Part shown: in pieces, positions 18,789 through 26,838 of the stretch
How the letters are laid out: each line of letters starts with the position of its first letter
Position numbering within the stretch: the first letter of the stretch is position 1
Assembly: GCA_016183615.1 (NCBI GenBank)
Contig: JACPEG010000039.1
Span: forward strand, 1-64,000
DNA from: Betaproteobacteria bacterium
Lineage (GTDB): Bacteria > Pseudomonadota > Gammaproteobacteria > Burkholderiales > UBA6910
Length of the DNA stretch: 64,000 nucleotides
Reading direction: 5' to 3'
Notes under the pieces: model-generated
The model's database searches: none
What the model saw: only the letters and a program-made list of their open reading frames with translations
Told to the model about the DNA's origin: nothing
Position numbers and translations under genes: made by a program

Positions 18789-20465
18789 TCACGCCTCCGC
18801 CACCCGCACCCGGTTGCGCCCCGAGTTCTTGGCCTGGTAGAGCGCGCCGTCGGCGGCCTGGATCAGGGCCTCGGGGGAATCCTGGCCTACATGGGGGAAG
18901 GTGCCGACGCCGATGCTCGCCGTGACCTTGAGGCCCTCGACCGCCAGCTCCTCGATGTCCTTGCGCAGGCGCTCCGCCACGGCATAGCCGCCGCTCTGGG
19001 TGGTGTTGGGGAGGATGGCCATGAACTCCTCGCCGCCGTAGCGGCAGGCGATGTCGTGGTTGCGCAGTGCGCCCTTCAGCGTGGTGGCGATCGCCTTCAG
19101 CACCCGGTCCCCGGTGTCATGGCCATGCTGGTCGTTGAAGCGCTTGAAATGATCCACGTCGAGCATGAGCACCGACAGGCTCAGGCTGTAGCGCCTGGCG
19201 CGGGCGTGCTCCGCGAGCAGGACCTCATCGAGATGGCGCCGGTTATACACCCCGGTGAGCGCGTCAGTGACCGACTGCCGGCGCAGCTCCTCCTCCAGCC
19301 GCCGCTGCTCCGTCACGTCCCGCAGCAGCGCGGCCGAGCCCACCGTGTGCCCGTCGGCGGCGCGGATGGTGGCGGCCGACACATCGAGAATCCGGTGGTT
19401 GTAGAGGTAGCTGCTGGGCGGTCCTTCGCCCTGCTCCGACAGCCACGAGCGCATGGCCTTCGGATCGTCCAGCAGGTTGAGGAACCCCTGCCGGCAGATG
19501 ACCTCGGCGGACTTGCCGAGCAGCCGCTCGGCCGCCGGATTGACCAGCACCACCGCGCCGGCCGCGTCGGTGACCACGATGCCCTCGCCCGCGCTCTGGA
19601 TAATGGTGGTGAGCTTGTCCTGCTCGAGCTTGAGGCCCGTGTAGGTCTTCTTGAGCTCGCTGGTCATCACGTTGAAGCTGTTTGCCATCTGGCCGAGCTC
19701 GTCGCCGCTCACCACCGGCACCTTGTGGTCGAGATCGCCCCCGGCGGCTTTCGCCATGGCGTCGGTCACGCGTTCGATGGGCGAAACCACCGAGCGTCCC
19801 ATCATGTAACCGGTAAGCAGCACGATCACCATGATGGCGAGGGCGGCGGCGAGGGTGGTCTGCTGGCGGGTTTTCAGAATTTCATTCTCCACCGAATCGA
19901 GCCCGGTGGTGAGCTTGACGATGCCGCGCAGCGGATGGCTGCTTCCGTGGCACTTGTGGCAAACGTTCAGGTTGGGAATCGCATCGAGGAAGGTGAGGAA
20001 GCGCCGGCCGCTGGCGTCGGTTTCGTAGTAGGAGATGAGCCCCGCGCCGTTGGAGACCAGCACTCGCGCGAGGTTGGCGTCGCCCGGCAGCAGCACCTGG
20101 ATCCGCTCTTCCGCTTCCCGCGGCACGAACAGCTCTTCGCCGCGGCGCCGGTTCACCGAGTGGATGGTGGCGTTGTCGCGGAACGCCTCGGTGCCGTCCA
20201 CCCGCAGGATGCGGAAGTCGGCCACGTCCTTCACCTTCTTGAGGCGGTCGGCATAGGCCTGGGCGATGTCGGCGTAGCCCGCCAGCATCACGCTTTGAAG
20301 AGCCTGGATCACGCTCTCGGTGAGCTTGTGCACGGTGCGCTCGTTCTGCTCCAGGATGGAGCGCTCCTCGTGAACCGCGTTGTAATAGGCGATGCCGAGG
20401 ATGACGATGGCCACCGAAATCCCGACCACCGACAGGATCTTGTACTTGATATGGCGGATGACCAT
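18789..20465 (-). CDS. Membrane diguanylate cyclase with periplasmic c-type heme site
   Basis: 558 residues. A membrane helix (about 10-27) leads into a periplasmic sensor region with one CHKCH heme motif near residue 168, in a context (NVCHKCHG) like heme-sensing DUF3365/Tll0287-type domains. A second helix (about 203-222), a HAMP domain, a PAS domain (about 285-390) and a GGDEF domain (about 395-555) follow. The active site is GGEEF, and RNHD upstream forms an intact RxxD inhibitory site. It should make c-di-GMP from two GTP in response to redox state or a heme ligand. It is last in a minus-strand run, 18 bp after moeB. Confidence 0.88.
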   Translation of the reverse strand: MVIRHIKYKILSVVGISVAIVILGIAYYNAVHEERSILEQNERTVHKLTESVIQALQSVMLAGYADIAQAYADRLKKVKDVADFRILRVDGTEAFRDNATIHSVNRRRGEELFVPREAEERIQVLLPGDANLARVLVSNGAGLISYYETDASGRRFLTFLDAIPNLNVCHKCHGSSHPLRGIVKLTTGLDSVENEILKTRQQTTLAAALAIMVIVLLTGYMMGRSVVSPIERVTDAMAKAAGGDLDHKVPVVSGDELGQMANSFNVMTSELKKTYTGLKLEQDKLTTIIQSAGEGIVVTDAAGAVVLVNPAAERLLGKSAEVICRQGFLNLLDDPKAMRSWLSEQGEGPPSSYLYNHRILDVSAATIRAADGHTVGSAALLRDVTEQRRLEEELRRQSVTDALTGVYNRRHLDEVLLAEHARARRYSLSLSVLMLDVDHFKRFNDQHGHDTGDRVLKAIATTLKGALRNHDIACRYGGEEFMAILPNTTQSGGYAVAERLRKDIEELAVEGLKVTASIGVGTFPHVGQDSPEALIQAADGALYQAKNSGRNRVRVAEA

Positions 20466-20483
20466 GTGTCGCCACTGCGCCTG

Positions 20484-21230
20484 TCAGTGCGAACACACCT
20501 TGCATTGCGGATCGCGCGTGAGCCGGATGCTGCGCCACTCCATCGCCAGCGCGTCGAGCAGGAGCAGCCGCCCGTTCAGATTCTGCCCGAAACCGGCGAG
20601 CAGTTTCAGGACCTCCGCCGCCTGCACCGCGCCGATGATGCCCACCAGCGGCGCGAACACACCCATCACCGCGCAGCGCACGTCTTCCGACTGGGCGTCC
20701 TCGGGGAAAAGGCAGGCGTAGCAGGGGCTGTCCGGGCTGCGCAGATCGAATACCGTCACCTGACCGTCGAAGCGCACGCCCGCACCGGAAACCAGGGGCT
20801 TGCGGTGGGCGACGCAGGCGCGGTTCACCGCATGCCGGGTGGCGAAATTGTCGCTGGCGTCGATCACCACGTCGGTGTCGGCGACCAGGCTCGCCAGCCG
20901 CGCGCCGGCGACCCGCTCGGCGAGCGCCTCGACCCGGACCTCGGGATTGATGGTGGCCAGGGTTCTGCGGGCGGATTCCACTTTGGGGGTGCCGATGGCG
21001 TCGATGCGATGCACGATCTGGCGCTGCAGATTCGTCAGATCCACGGTGTCCGGGTCGCACAGGGTGATGCGGCCGATCCCCGCGGAGGCGAGGTAGAGCG
21101 CGACGGGGGAACCGAGTCCGCCCGCGCCGATGACCAGGACCCGGGACTGGAGAAACCGCTCCTGCCCCTCGACCCCGACTTGGGGCAGCAGGATGTGGCG
21201 GCTGTAGCGAAGGAGTTGTTCGTCATTCAT
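20484..21230 (-). CDS. moeB: MoeB/ThiF-family sulfur-carrier adenylyltransferase
   Basis: 248 residues from the ATG giving MNDEQLLRYSRH, the standard family start. The nucleotide loop is GAGGLGSPVALYLASAGIG (about 36-54), followed by RQIVHR and the DASDNFATR motif. Two CXXC pairs (CYAC and CKVC) should hold zinc. It adenylates the C-terminal Gly-Gly of MoaD- or ThiS-like proteins for molybdopterin or thiamine synthesis; sequence alone does not separate the two. It sits in the gpmA-envC-ctpA neighbourhood typical of betaproteobacteria. Confidence 0.85.
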   Translation of the reverse strand: MNDEQLLRYSRHILLPQVGVEGQERFLQSRVLVIGAGGLGSPVALYLASAGIGRITLCDPDTVDLTNLQRQIVHRIDAIGTPKVESARRTLATINPEVRVEALAERVAGARLASLVADTDVVIDASDNFATRHAVNRACVAHRKPLVSGAGVRFDGQVTVFDLRSPDSPCYACLFPEDAQSEDVRCAVMGVFAPLVGIIGAVQAAEVLKLLAGFGQNLNGRLLLLDALAMEWRSIRLTRDPQCKVCSH

Positions 21231-21239
21231 TTCAAAAGC

Positions 21240-21329
21240 GGTGAACGGTGAACGGTAAACAGTAAACAGTGAACAGTGAACGGCAACACCGGGCCCGGTT
21301 TTCACCGTTTACCGGTCACCGTTCACCCT
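21240..21329. repeat. Heptamer tandem repeat with inverted partner
   Basis: Six consecutive 7-mers of the form (A/G)GT(A/G)AAC run from 21240 to 21281. The complementary pattern (TTCACCGTTTACC and relatives) runs from about 21300 to 21329, so the whole forms a long imperfect hairpin between moeB and its upstream neighbour. A related copy lies at 58246-58420 between bioC and bioD. Confidence 0.8.
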
Positions 21330-21727
21330 TATCGGTATTCCCGCCACTCTTCGGGCCGGTCGTCCTTTTCGCCGTGGGGGTGATGCGCGTAGGCCTGCAC
21401 GTAGATTTCCCGGTTCCGGTCCTGCCGCTCGGGGGCCGCAAGATTCGCGCGCTGGACCTCCTCGCAGTAATAGATGAGCGCACGAATGATCCGGGAAAGC
21501 AGGGAATTGTCCAGGTGAAACCCTTGCGCCGTGAACGCGCTTTCCAAGCCCTCCAGCGTGTAGTCGGCCACGCTGTAGGTGACCCGGACGGCGTTCTCGT
21601 GCGCTCCGCGCTCCGCCTTCAGGTCATCGAGGCCGGTGAGCACGTTCAGCGCCTGGCCGGCCTGGCCCGGAGGCAGCTCGGAGAACAGGATTTCGCGGGT
21701 TTTTACGATGTCGTGCGGCCGGATCAT
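21329..21727 (-). CDS. Hypothetical protein, possibly ferredoxin-fold (HMA-like)
   Basis: 132 residues. The first 75 have a beta-alpha-beta pattern (TREILFSELP, then VRVTYSVADYTLEGLESAFTAQG, about 47-69) that resembles heavy-metal-associated domains, but there is no CXXC metal site. The C-terminal part is charged and ends in a His/Glu/Arg-rich tail. It lies between ctpA and moeB on the same strand. The function is unknown; the fold is a guess from the pattern. Confidence 0.6.
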   Translation of the reverse strand: MIRPHDIVKTREILFSELPPGQAGQALNVLTGLDDLKAERGAHENAVRVTYSVADYTLEGLESAFTAQGFHLDNSLLSRIIRALIYYCEEVQRANLAAPERQDRNREIYVQAYAHHPHGEKDDRPEEWREYR

Positions 21728-21790
21728 CGGTTTGCCGCCAGAACTACAGGGCGGCTATAGGATAATCCGAATCCCCTGCGACATTCCAGA

Positions 21791-23197
21791 CTATTTGGCC
21801 GACAGGATGCTCATGCCCTTCAGCAGATTGAGGGCCTGGCTGAGCTGGTGGTCGTTCTTGGAGCCGAATTCCACGGGCTCGGTTTTCTCGGTCTTCTCGT
21901 CCCCGTTTTTCTTGGGCGCCGGCTTGGCGGGCGCTGCCTTCTGTGTGTCGGGCTTGCTTTCCTTGTCGTTGGCGAGATGCCGTTCCAGGTCCGCCTCCTT
22001 CAGCCGCACCGACTCCTGGACCGCCTGCCCGGCGTCCTCGATCACGATATCCGGAGTAATGCCCTTGGCCTGGATCGAACGTCCGCCGGGCGTGTAATAG
22101 CGGGCGGTCGTGAGCTTGATCGCCGTGCTGTTTCCGAGCGGCAGGATGGTTTGCACCGAGCCCTTGCCGAAGGTCTGGGTGCCCATCACCACCGCGCGCT
22201 TGTGATCCTGCAGCGCCCCGGCCACGATTTCGGAGGCCGACGCGGAGCCGCCGTTCACCAGCACCACCATGGGCACCGTCTTCACGGCCGGCGGCAGGCT
22301 CTTCAGGTAGTCGGTCTTGAAATGCCCCCGCAGGTAGTGCTCGGGGCTGGCATTCAGCTTCATCCTCGCGTCCTCGGTCCGCCCGTCGGTGTACACCACC
22401 AGCACATTGGGCTGCAGGAACGCCGACGCCACCGCGACCGCGCCATTGAGCAGTCCGCCCGGATCGTTGCGCAGGTCGAGGACCAGGCCCTTCATGGGCA
22501 ACTGGCTTTCCTTGAACAGTTTGTCCAGGTGCTTGGCAAGGTTCTCCCCCGTGTGCTCCTGGAACTGGGTGACGCGGAGATAGGCATAGCCCGGCTCGAT
22601 CAGCTTGGACTTGACGCTCTGCACCTTGATCACCGCCCGGGTGAGGGTGATCACCATGGGCTTGGGCTCTCCCTTGCGCACCACCGTGAGGACGATCTGG
22701 GTGTTGGGTTTGCCGCGCATGCGCTTTACGGCATCGTTGAGGGTCATGCCCTTCACCGAGGTTTCATCCAGCTTGATGATGAGATCCCCGGGCCGGAGTC
22801 CCGCCCGGTGGGCCGGCGTATCCTCGATCGGGGCGATCACCTTGACGAAGCCGTCTTCCATGCCGACTTCGATCCCGAGGCCGCCGAACTCGCCCTGGGT
22901 GCCTACCTGCAGCTCCTTGAAGGCGTCGGCATCCAGGTATGCGGAATGGGGATCGAGCCCCGTCAGCATCCCGTTGATGGCTTCGGTGATGAGCTTCTTG
23001 TCCTCCACCGGCTCGACGTAGTCGCTCTTGATGCGGCCGAAAACCTCCGTGAACGCCCGAAGTTCCTCCACCGGCAGCGGCGTGGCGGCATCCTTGTTGG
23101 CGACCGCCGAGAAGTTCAGGCTGATCATTATCCCGGCCACGGCTCCGATCAGGACCAGGCCGATACTCTGCAACTTGTTGCGCATTGATTTGCTCAT
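21791..23197 (-). CDS. ctpA: Carboxy-terminal processing protease (S41 family)
   Basis: 468 residues: an N-terminal signal/anchor (LVLIGAVAGIMISL), a PDZ domain (about 85-165, with GLGIEVGMEDG) and an S41 protease domain. The catalytic Ser is in GGSASASEI and the Lys in FGKGSVQT. The tail is Lys/Pro/Ala-rich. It cleaves C-termini of periplasmic proteins, often peptidoglycan-associated ones. It starts 12 bp after envC, and a gpmA-envC-ctpA operon is common in this group. Confidence 0.92.
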   Translation of the reverse strand: MSKSMRNKLQSIGLVLIGAVAGIMISLNFSAVANKDAATPLPVEELRAFTEVFGRIKSDYVEPVEDKKLITEAINGMLTGLDPHSAYLDADAFKELQVGTQGEFGGLGIEVGMEDGFVKVIAPIEDTPAHRAGLRPGDLIIKLDETSVKGMTLNDAVKRMRGKPNTQIVLTVVRKGEPKPMVITLTRAVIKVQSVKSKLIEPGYAYLRVTQFQEHTGENLAKHLDKLFKESQLPMKGLVLDLRNDPGGLLNGAVAVASAFLQPNVLVVYTDGRTEDARMKLNASPEHYLRGHFKTDYLKSLPPAVKTVPMVVLVNGGSASASEIVAGALQDHKRAVVMGTQTFGKGSVQTILPLGNSTAIKLTTARYYTPGGRSIQAKGITPDIVIEDAGQAVQESVRLKEADLERHLANDKESKPDTQKAAPAKPAPKKNGDEKTEKTEPVEFGSKNDHQLSQALNLLKGMSILSAK

Positions 23198-23209
23198 GCT
23201 CCCAATAAA

Positions 23210-24400
23210 CTATTTCAGGGTTACCCAGCCCATGGGGTCGAGGGGTTTCCCCTGGTGCCGAAGCTCAAAGTATAAACCCGATTCCGGGTTGCCGCCGCTG
23301 GTGCCCACGGCCGCCACCGTATCCCCGCCGCGAACGATTTCCCCCACCTGCTTGTACAGGGTTTCGTTGTTGCCGTAGAGGCTCATGAAACCCTGCCCGT
23401 GGTCCAGGATGAGGAGATTTCCGAATCCGCGCAGCCAGTCGGCGAACACCACTCGCCCGGAGGCGACGGCTCTGACTTCCTGGCCTTCCTCGGAGCGGAT
23501 GAAAAGCCCCTTCCAGGTGACGCCGCCATCTGAACGTGGACTGCCGAAGCGGTTGGCAAGTTCCCCTTTGACCGGCAATCGCAGCCGGCCTTTCAGGGCC
23601 TGGAACGGGTCGCCGTCGGCGCCGGCATCCGGAACCCGGGTGTTGGCGAGAGGCGGGCCCGAGGCGGGCGGCTTGCGGGCGAGCAGTCGGCCCAGCCGCT
23701 CGATCAGCCTGGTCAGGCGGTTCTCGTCGCGTTTGAGCTTGCCGATTTCCCGGCGCTGCTTGTCCACCTGCCGGGAAATGCGGGACAGCGTCTGCCTGCG
23801 CTGCCTCTTTTCGGTTTCCAGCCGCGCCTTCTGTGCGACCTGCTCGGCCTGAATGGCGGTCAGCTCGCCGCTTTTTTCCCGGGCGCGGGCGGTCAGTTCC
23901 GCGAGGGTCTTCAGGCTCGCCCGCAGGTCCTTGAGCAGGTCGGCCCGGGCCCGGGCAATGTAGGAAAAATAGTGGAGGTCCCGGGCGGCCTGGTTGGGAT
24001 CCTGCCGGTTGAGCAGGAGCCGGAGGTACTCCTGCTGTCCCCCCAGGTACTGCTGTTGCAGGACGCGCCCGAGCAGGTTCTGCTGGGATGCGATGCCGGC
24101 CTCGGTGTCGCGGCTTTGAGCCTGGAGCCGCAGGAGCGCGGCGCTGACGTCCTTCTGCTGGGTGCCGAGCTCCTGGAGCCTGCGATTGGTGTCGGAGATG
24201 GCCCGCTCTGATTCCTTCAGTGCGTCGGCTGCGTCGCTGCGGGATTCCTCGGCGCCCTCGAGCTCCCTTTGCAGCGCGCCGATGCGGTTCCTGAGATCGG
24301 ACAGCTGGTCCTGGGGGGCTGCAAGCGCAGGCGTCGCGCAGAGCACCCCGACGAGAGCGATGCCGAGCGAGCGGATTAAACCGGACGAAGGAGCGGGCAC
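23210..24400 (-). CDS. envC: Murein hydrolase activator EnvC
   Basis: 396 residues from a GTG start, 10 bp after gpmA, giving a signal peptide that ends ATPALA. A long coiled coil (about 27-240, with repeated Gln/Arg/Leu heptads) is followed by a LytM (M23) domain (about 275-395). The zinc ligands of active M23 enzymes are not in place: the segment expected to carry HxH reads GLYFELR. It therefore fits EnvC, which activates amidases at the septum rather than cutting itself. No clear ribosome-binding site, so translation may be coupled to gpmA. Confidence 0.85.
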   Translation of the reverse strand: MPAPSSGLIRSLGIALVGVLCATPALAAPQDQLSDLRNRIGALQRELEGAEESRSDAADALKESERAISDTNRRLQELGTQQKDVSAALLRLQAQSRDTEAGIASQQNLLGRVLQQQYLGGQQEYLRLLLNRQDPNQAARDLHYFSYIARARADLLKDLRASLKTLAELTARAREKSGELTAIQAEQVAQKARLETEKRQRRQTLSRISRQVDKQRREIGKLKRDENRLTRLIERLGRLLARKPPASGPPLANTRVPDAGADGDPFQALKGRLRLPVKGELANRFGSPRSDGGVTWKGLFIRSEEGQEVRAVASGRVVFADWLRGFGNLLILDHGQGFMSLYGNNETLYKQVGEIVRGGDTVAAVGTSGGNPESGLYFELRHQGKPLDPMGWVTLK

Positions 24401-24410
24401 CCGCGGGAGG

Positions 24411-25157
24411 CTATCGCGCTTTGCCCTGGTTGGCCACTGCCTGCACCGCCTTCGCCACCTGCTCCTCGTCGCCCAGGTAATAGTGGCGCAGGGGCTTGAG
24501 CTGGGCATCGAGCTCGTAGACGAGCGGAATGCCGGTGGGGATATTTAGCCCCACGATGTCCTGGTCGCTCACCCCGTCCAGGTATTTCACCAGGGCCCGC
24601 AGGCTGTTGCCGTGGGCGGCGATGATGATGCGCCGGCCCGAGCGCACCACCGGCGCGATGGTCTGCTCCCAGTAAGGGACAAAACGGGCGACCGTGTCCT
24701 TGAGACATTCGGTCAGGGGCAGCTCGCTGTTTCCCAGACCCCGGTAGCGCGGGTCGTTTCCGGGAAATCTCGAGTCGGTCGTTTCCAGGCCGGGGGGCGG
24801 CACGTCGTAGCTGCGGCGCCACAGCAGCACCTGCTGTTCCCCGTATTTGGCCGCGGTTTCGGCCTTGTTGAGCCCCTGCAACGCCCCGTAATGGCGCTCG
24901 TTGAGGCGCCAGGAGTTCTGGACCGGGATCCACATCAGGTCCATTTCGTCGAGGGCGATCCACAGGGTGCGAATCGCCCTTTTCAAAACCGACGTGTAGG
25001 CGATATCGAAGGTAAGGCCGTTTTGTTTCAAGGTTTGTCCCGCCAACCGGGCCTCGTCCAGGCCCTTTGGGGACAAATCCACATCGGTCCATCCGGTGAA
25101 CCGGTTTTCCTTGTTCCAGGTGCTTTCGCCGTGGCGCAGCAGGACGAGCTTGTGCAT
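24411..25157 (-). CDS. gpmA: 2,3-bisphosphoglycerate-dependent phosphoglycerate mutase
   Basis: 248 residues, the full family length. The phosphohistidine motif [10 protein letters not shown] is at residues 6-15; [13 protein letters not shown], the ERHYGALQG loop and the second catalytic His in AAHGNSLRA are all present. It interconverts 3- and 2-phosphoglycerate in glycolysis and gluconeogenesis. It heads the gpmA-envC-ctpA set on the minus strand. Confidence 0.95.
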   Translation of the reverse strand: MHKLVLLRHGESTWNKENRFTGWTDVDLSPKGLDEARLAGQTLKQNGLTFDIAYTSVLKRAIRTLWIALDEMDLMWIPVQNSWRLNERHYGALQGLNKAETAAKYGEQQVLLWRRSYDVPPPGLETTDSRFPGNDPRYRGLGNSELPLTECLKDTVARFVPYWEQTIAPVVRSGRRIIIAAHGNSLRALVKYLDGVSDQDIVGLNIPTGIPLVYELDAQLKPLRHYYLGDEEQVAKAVQAVANQGKAR

Positions 25158-25200
25158 GAATGGGCCTATCCGGAGGAAATGGGGAGGGGAAAGACAAAAA

Positions 25201-25230
25201 TTGTGAAAAAATGCGCTAACATTCTAATAT
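25201..25230 (+). promoter_or_regulatory. Putative sigma70 promoter of the ArsR-type regulator
   Basis: TTGTGA (25201-25206) and TAATAT (25225-25230) are separated by 18 bases, about 48 bp ahead of the regulator start. The -10 region is embedded in an AT-rich block (ATTCTAATATATTC), which could also be the regulator's own operator. Confidence 0.5.
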
Positions 25231-25277
25231 ATTCGGATAAGGCGTACATCAAACCGCGCCTGAAACTTGGAAATTCG

Positions 25278-25604
25278 ATGGCATCCGCAATGGACTTCCC
25301 GCATCAACTGATCGACCAGGACGAGCATATCGAGCAGGCCGCCCGGGCCATGAAGGCCATGTCCCACCCCCTGCGGCTCAAGATCCTGTGCGTGCTGGGG
25401 GACCGGGAGATCAGCGTCCAGGAGATCGTCGATAGCGTCGGCACGTCCCAGAGCAACATCTCCCAGCACCTCGCCATTTTGCGGGACAAAGGGGTGCTGC
25501 GCACCCGCAAGGATGCCAACCGGGTCTATTACCGGGTCGGTGACACCCGCACCCTCAAGCTCATCGGCATGATGCGCGACGTGTTCTGCGGCTACAGCAA
25601 GTGA
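25278..25604 (+). CDS. ArsR-family regulator, persulfide-sensor (BigR/SqrR/YgaV) type
   Basis: 108 residues with the winged helix of ArsR/SmtB repressors (HPLRLKILCVLGDREISVQE, then recognition helix SQSNISQHLAIL, about 57-68). It has exactly two cysteines, C38 and C104, 66 residues apart. That spacing equals the sulfide/persulfide-responsive pairs of BigR (C42/C108) and SqrR (C41/C107). Metal-site patterns (CXC, C-terminal His clusters) are absent. It probably represses itself and the RND pump genes that follow 140 bp downstream. The assignment rests on cysteine position and has not been tested. Confidence 0.75.
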   Translation: MASAMDFPHQLIDQDEHIEQAARAMKAMSHPLRLKILCVLGDREISVQEIVDSVGTSQSNISQHLAILRDKGVLRTRKDANRVYYRVGDTRTLKLIGMMRDVFCGYSK

Positions 25605-25688
25605 CGGACAGCCTGCGGAACAAGGCTCGCCGGGCCATCGGCCTAAAAATAAAATCCCATTGATTCATTGTGTTGAATACGCGCGGCC

Positions 25689-25718
25689 TTGAAATCGCTG
25701 CGTGTATTAGCATATTCT
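25689..25718 (+). promoter_or_regulatory. Putative sigma70 promoter of the RND pump operon
   Basis: TTGAAA (25689-25694), 18 bases, TATTCT (25713-25718). The -10 region (AGCATATTCTTATG) shares the ATATTC core with the promoter ahead of the ArsR gene, so one repressor might bind both. Confidence 0.45.
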
Positions 25719-25743
25719 TATGAACATTTTGGGAGGGCTTTGA

Positions 25744-26796
25744 GTGGAGTTTCGATTTCCAGTCCTTATGCTGGCGCTGCTTGCCGCGCCGGGCTCGCCG
25801 GCAGCCGAGCCGGTCGCCACCGTCCCCGCGGAGTACCGGGAGGTGGACCTGACCTACGGCGCCGACGCGGTGGTCGAGGCGGTTCGGCAGTCCACCGTAT
25901 CGGCCCAGATTTCCGGCCGCGTCAGGGACATCCTGTTCGATGTGGGCGATACGGTGAAAAAGGGCCAGGTCATCCTCCGCATCGACGAATCCGAAGTGGC
26001 CCAAGGGCTGGCGGAGGCGACGGCCGTTCTGGCCCAGGCGGAGGCCGGCTTCGCCAACGCCAAGGCCCACTACGAGCGCACCGAGCAATTGTTTGCCCGG
26101 GGCTTCGTGAGTCAGGCGGCCCGCGACAAAGCGAAATCCGAATTCCAGGCGGCCCATTCCCAGGTCGCCGCACGGCGCGCTGCCGCCGGGATTGCATCTA
26201 CCACCCGCGGCTACGCGACGGTGGTGGCCCCGTACAGTGGCGTGGTTCTCTCACGCCACGTGGAGCTGGGGGAAACCGTGGTTCCCGGGAAGCCCCTCAT
26301 GACCGGCTTCGACCCGGGACAGCTGCGGGTGGTGGCCGACCTGCCCCAGCACAAGCTCAAGGAAATTCAGTCCAGGGCCGGAGTGACGGTCGAGTTTCCC
26401 GTCCTCAACAAATCCGTGACAGCGACGGAGGTTACCCTCCAACCCGCGGCGGACCTGCGTACCCACGCCACCCGGTTCCGGCTCGACCTTCCCGCCGGCC
26501 TGGAGGACGTCTACCCGGGGATGTTCGCCCGGGCCCGTTTCGTGGCGGGCCGGGGGAAAAAGCTCACCATCCCGGCTTCCGCGGTGCTGCAGCGAAGCGA
26601 AGTGGCCGCGGTGTACGTGGTGGATGCCCGAGGTGCCGTGCAGCTGCGGCAAGTGCGGCTCGGCGAGTCCGTGGGAAACGGCCAGGTGGAAGTGCTCGCC
26701 GGGCTGGCTGCGGGAGAGCAGGTGGCGCTCGACCCGGTGAAGGCGGGGATTCAACAGAAAGCGGTCAGCGGTCAGCCCTCCGCGGTCGGCCGGTGA
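25744..26796 (+). CDS. RND efflux periplasmic adaptor subunit
   Basis: 350 residues from a GTG start with GGGAGG upstream. A signal peptide (LMLALLAAPGSPA) is followed by a lipoyl-like half (SAQISGRVRDILFDVGDTVKKG), a helical hairpin (about 80-145), the second lipoyl half (ATVVAPYSGVVLSR) and a beta-barrel domain. It bridges an inner-membrane RND pump to an outer-membrane channel. The pump gene follows 42 bp later; no outer-membrane factor is encoded nearby. The substrate cannot be told from the sequence. Confidence 0.88.
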   Translation: MEFRFPVLMLALLAAPGSPAAEPVATVPAEYREVDLTYGADAVVEAVRQSTVSAQISGRVRDILFDVGDTVKKGQVILRIDESEVAQGLAEATAVLAQAEAGFANAKAHYERTEQLFARGFVSQAARDKAKSEFQAAHSQVAARRAAAGIASTTRGYATVVAPYSGVVLSRHVELGETVVPGKPLMTGFDPGQLRVVADLPQHKLKEIQSRAGVTVEFPVLNKSVTATEVTLQPAADLRTHATRFRLDLPAGLEDVYPGMFARARFVAGRGKKLTIPASAVLQRSEVAAVYVVDARGAVQLRQVRLGESVGNGQVEVLAGLAAGEQVALDPVKAGIQQKAVSGQPSAVGR

Positions 26797-26838
26797 TGAG
26801 CCGGGCTGAACCTGATCGCTGAAGGCTGATCGCTTTCC

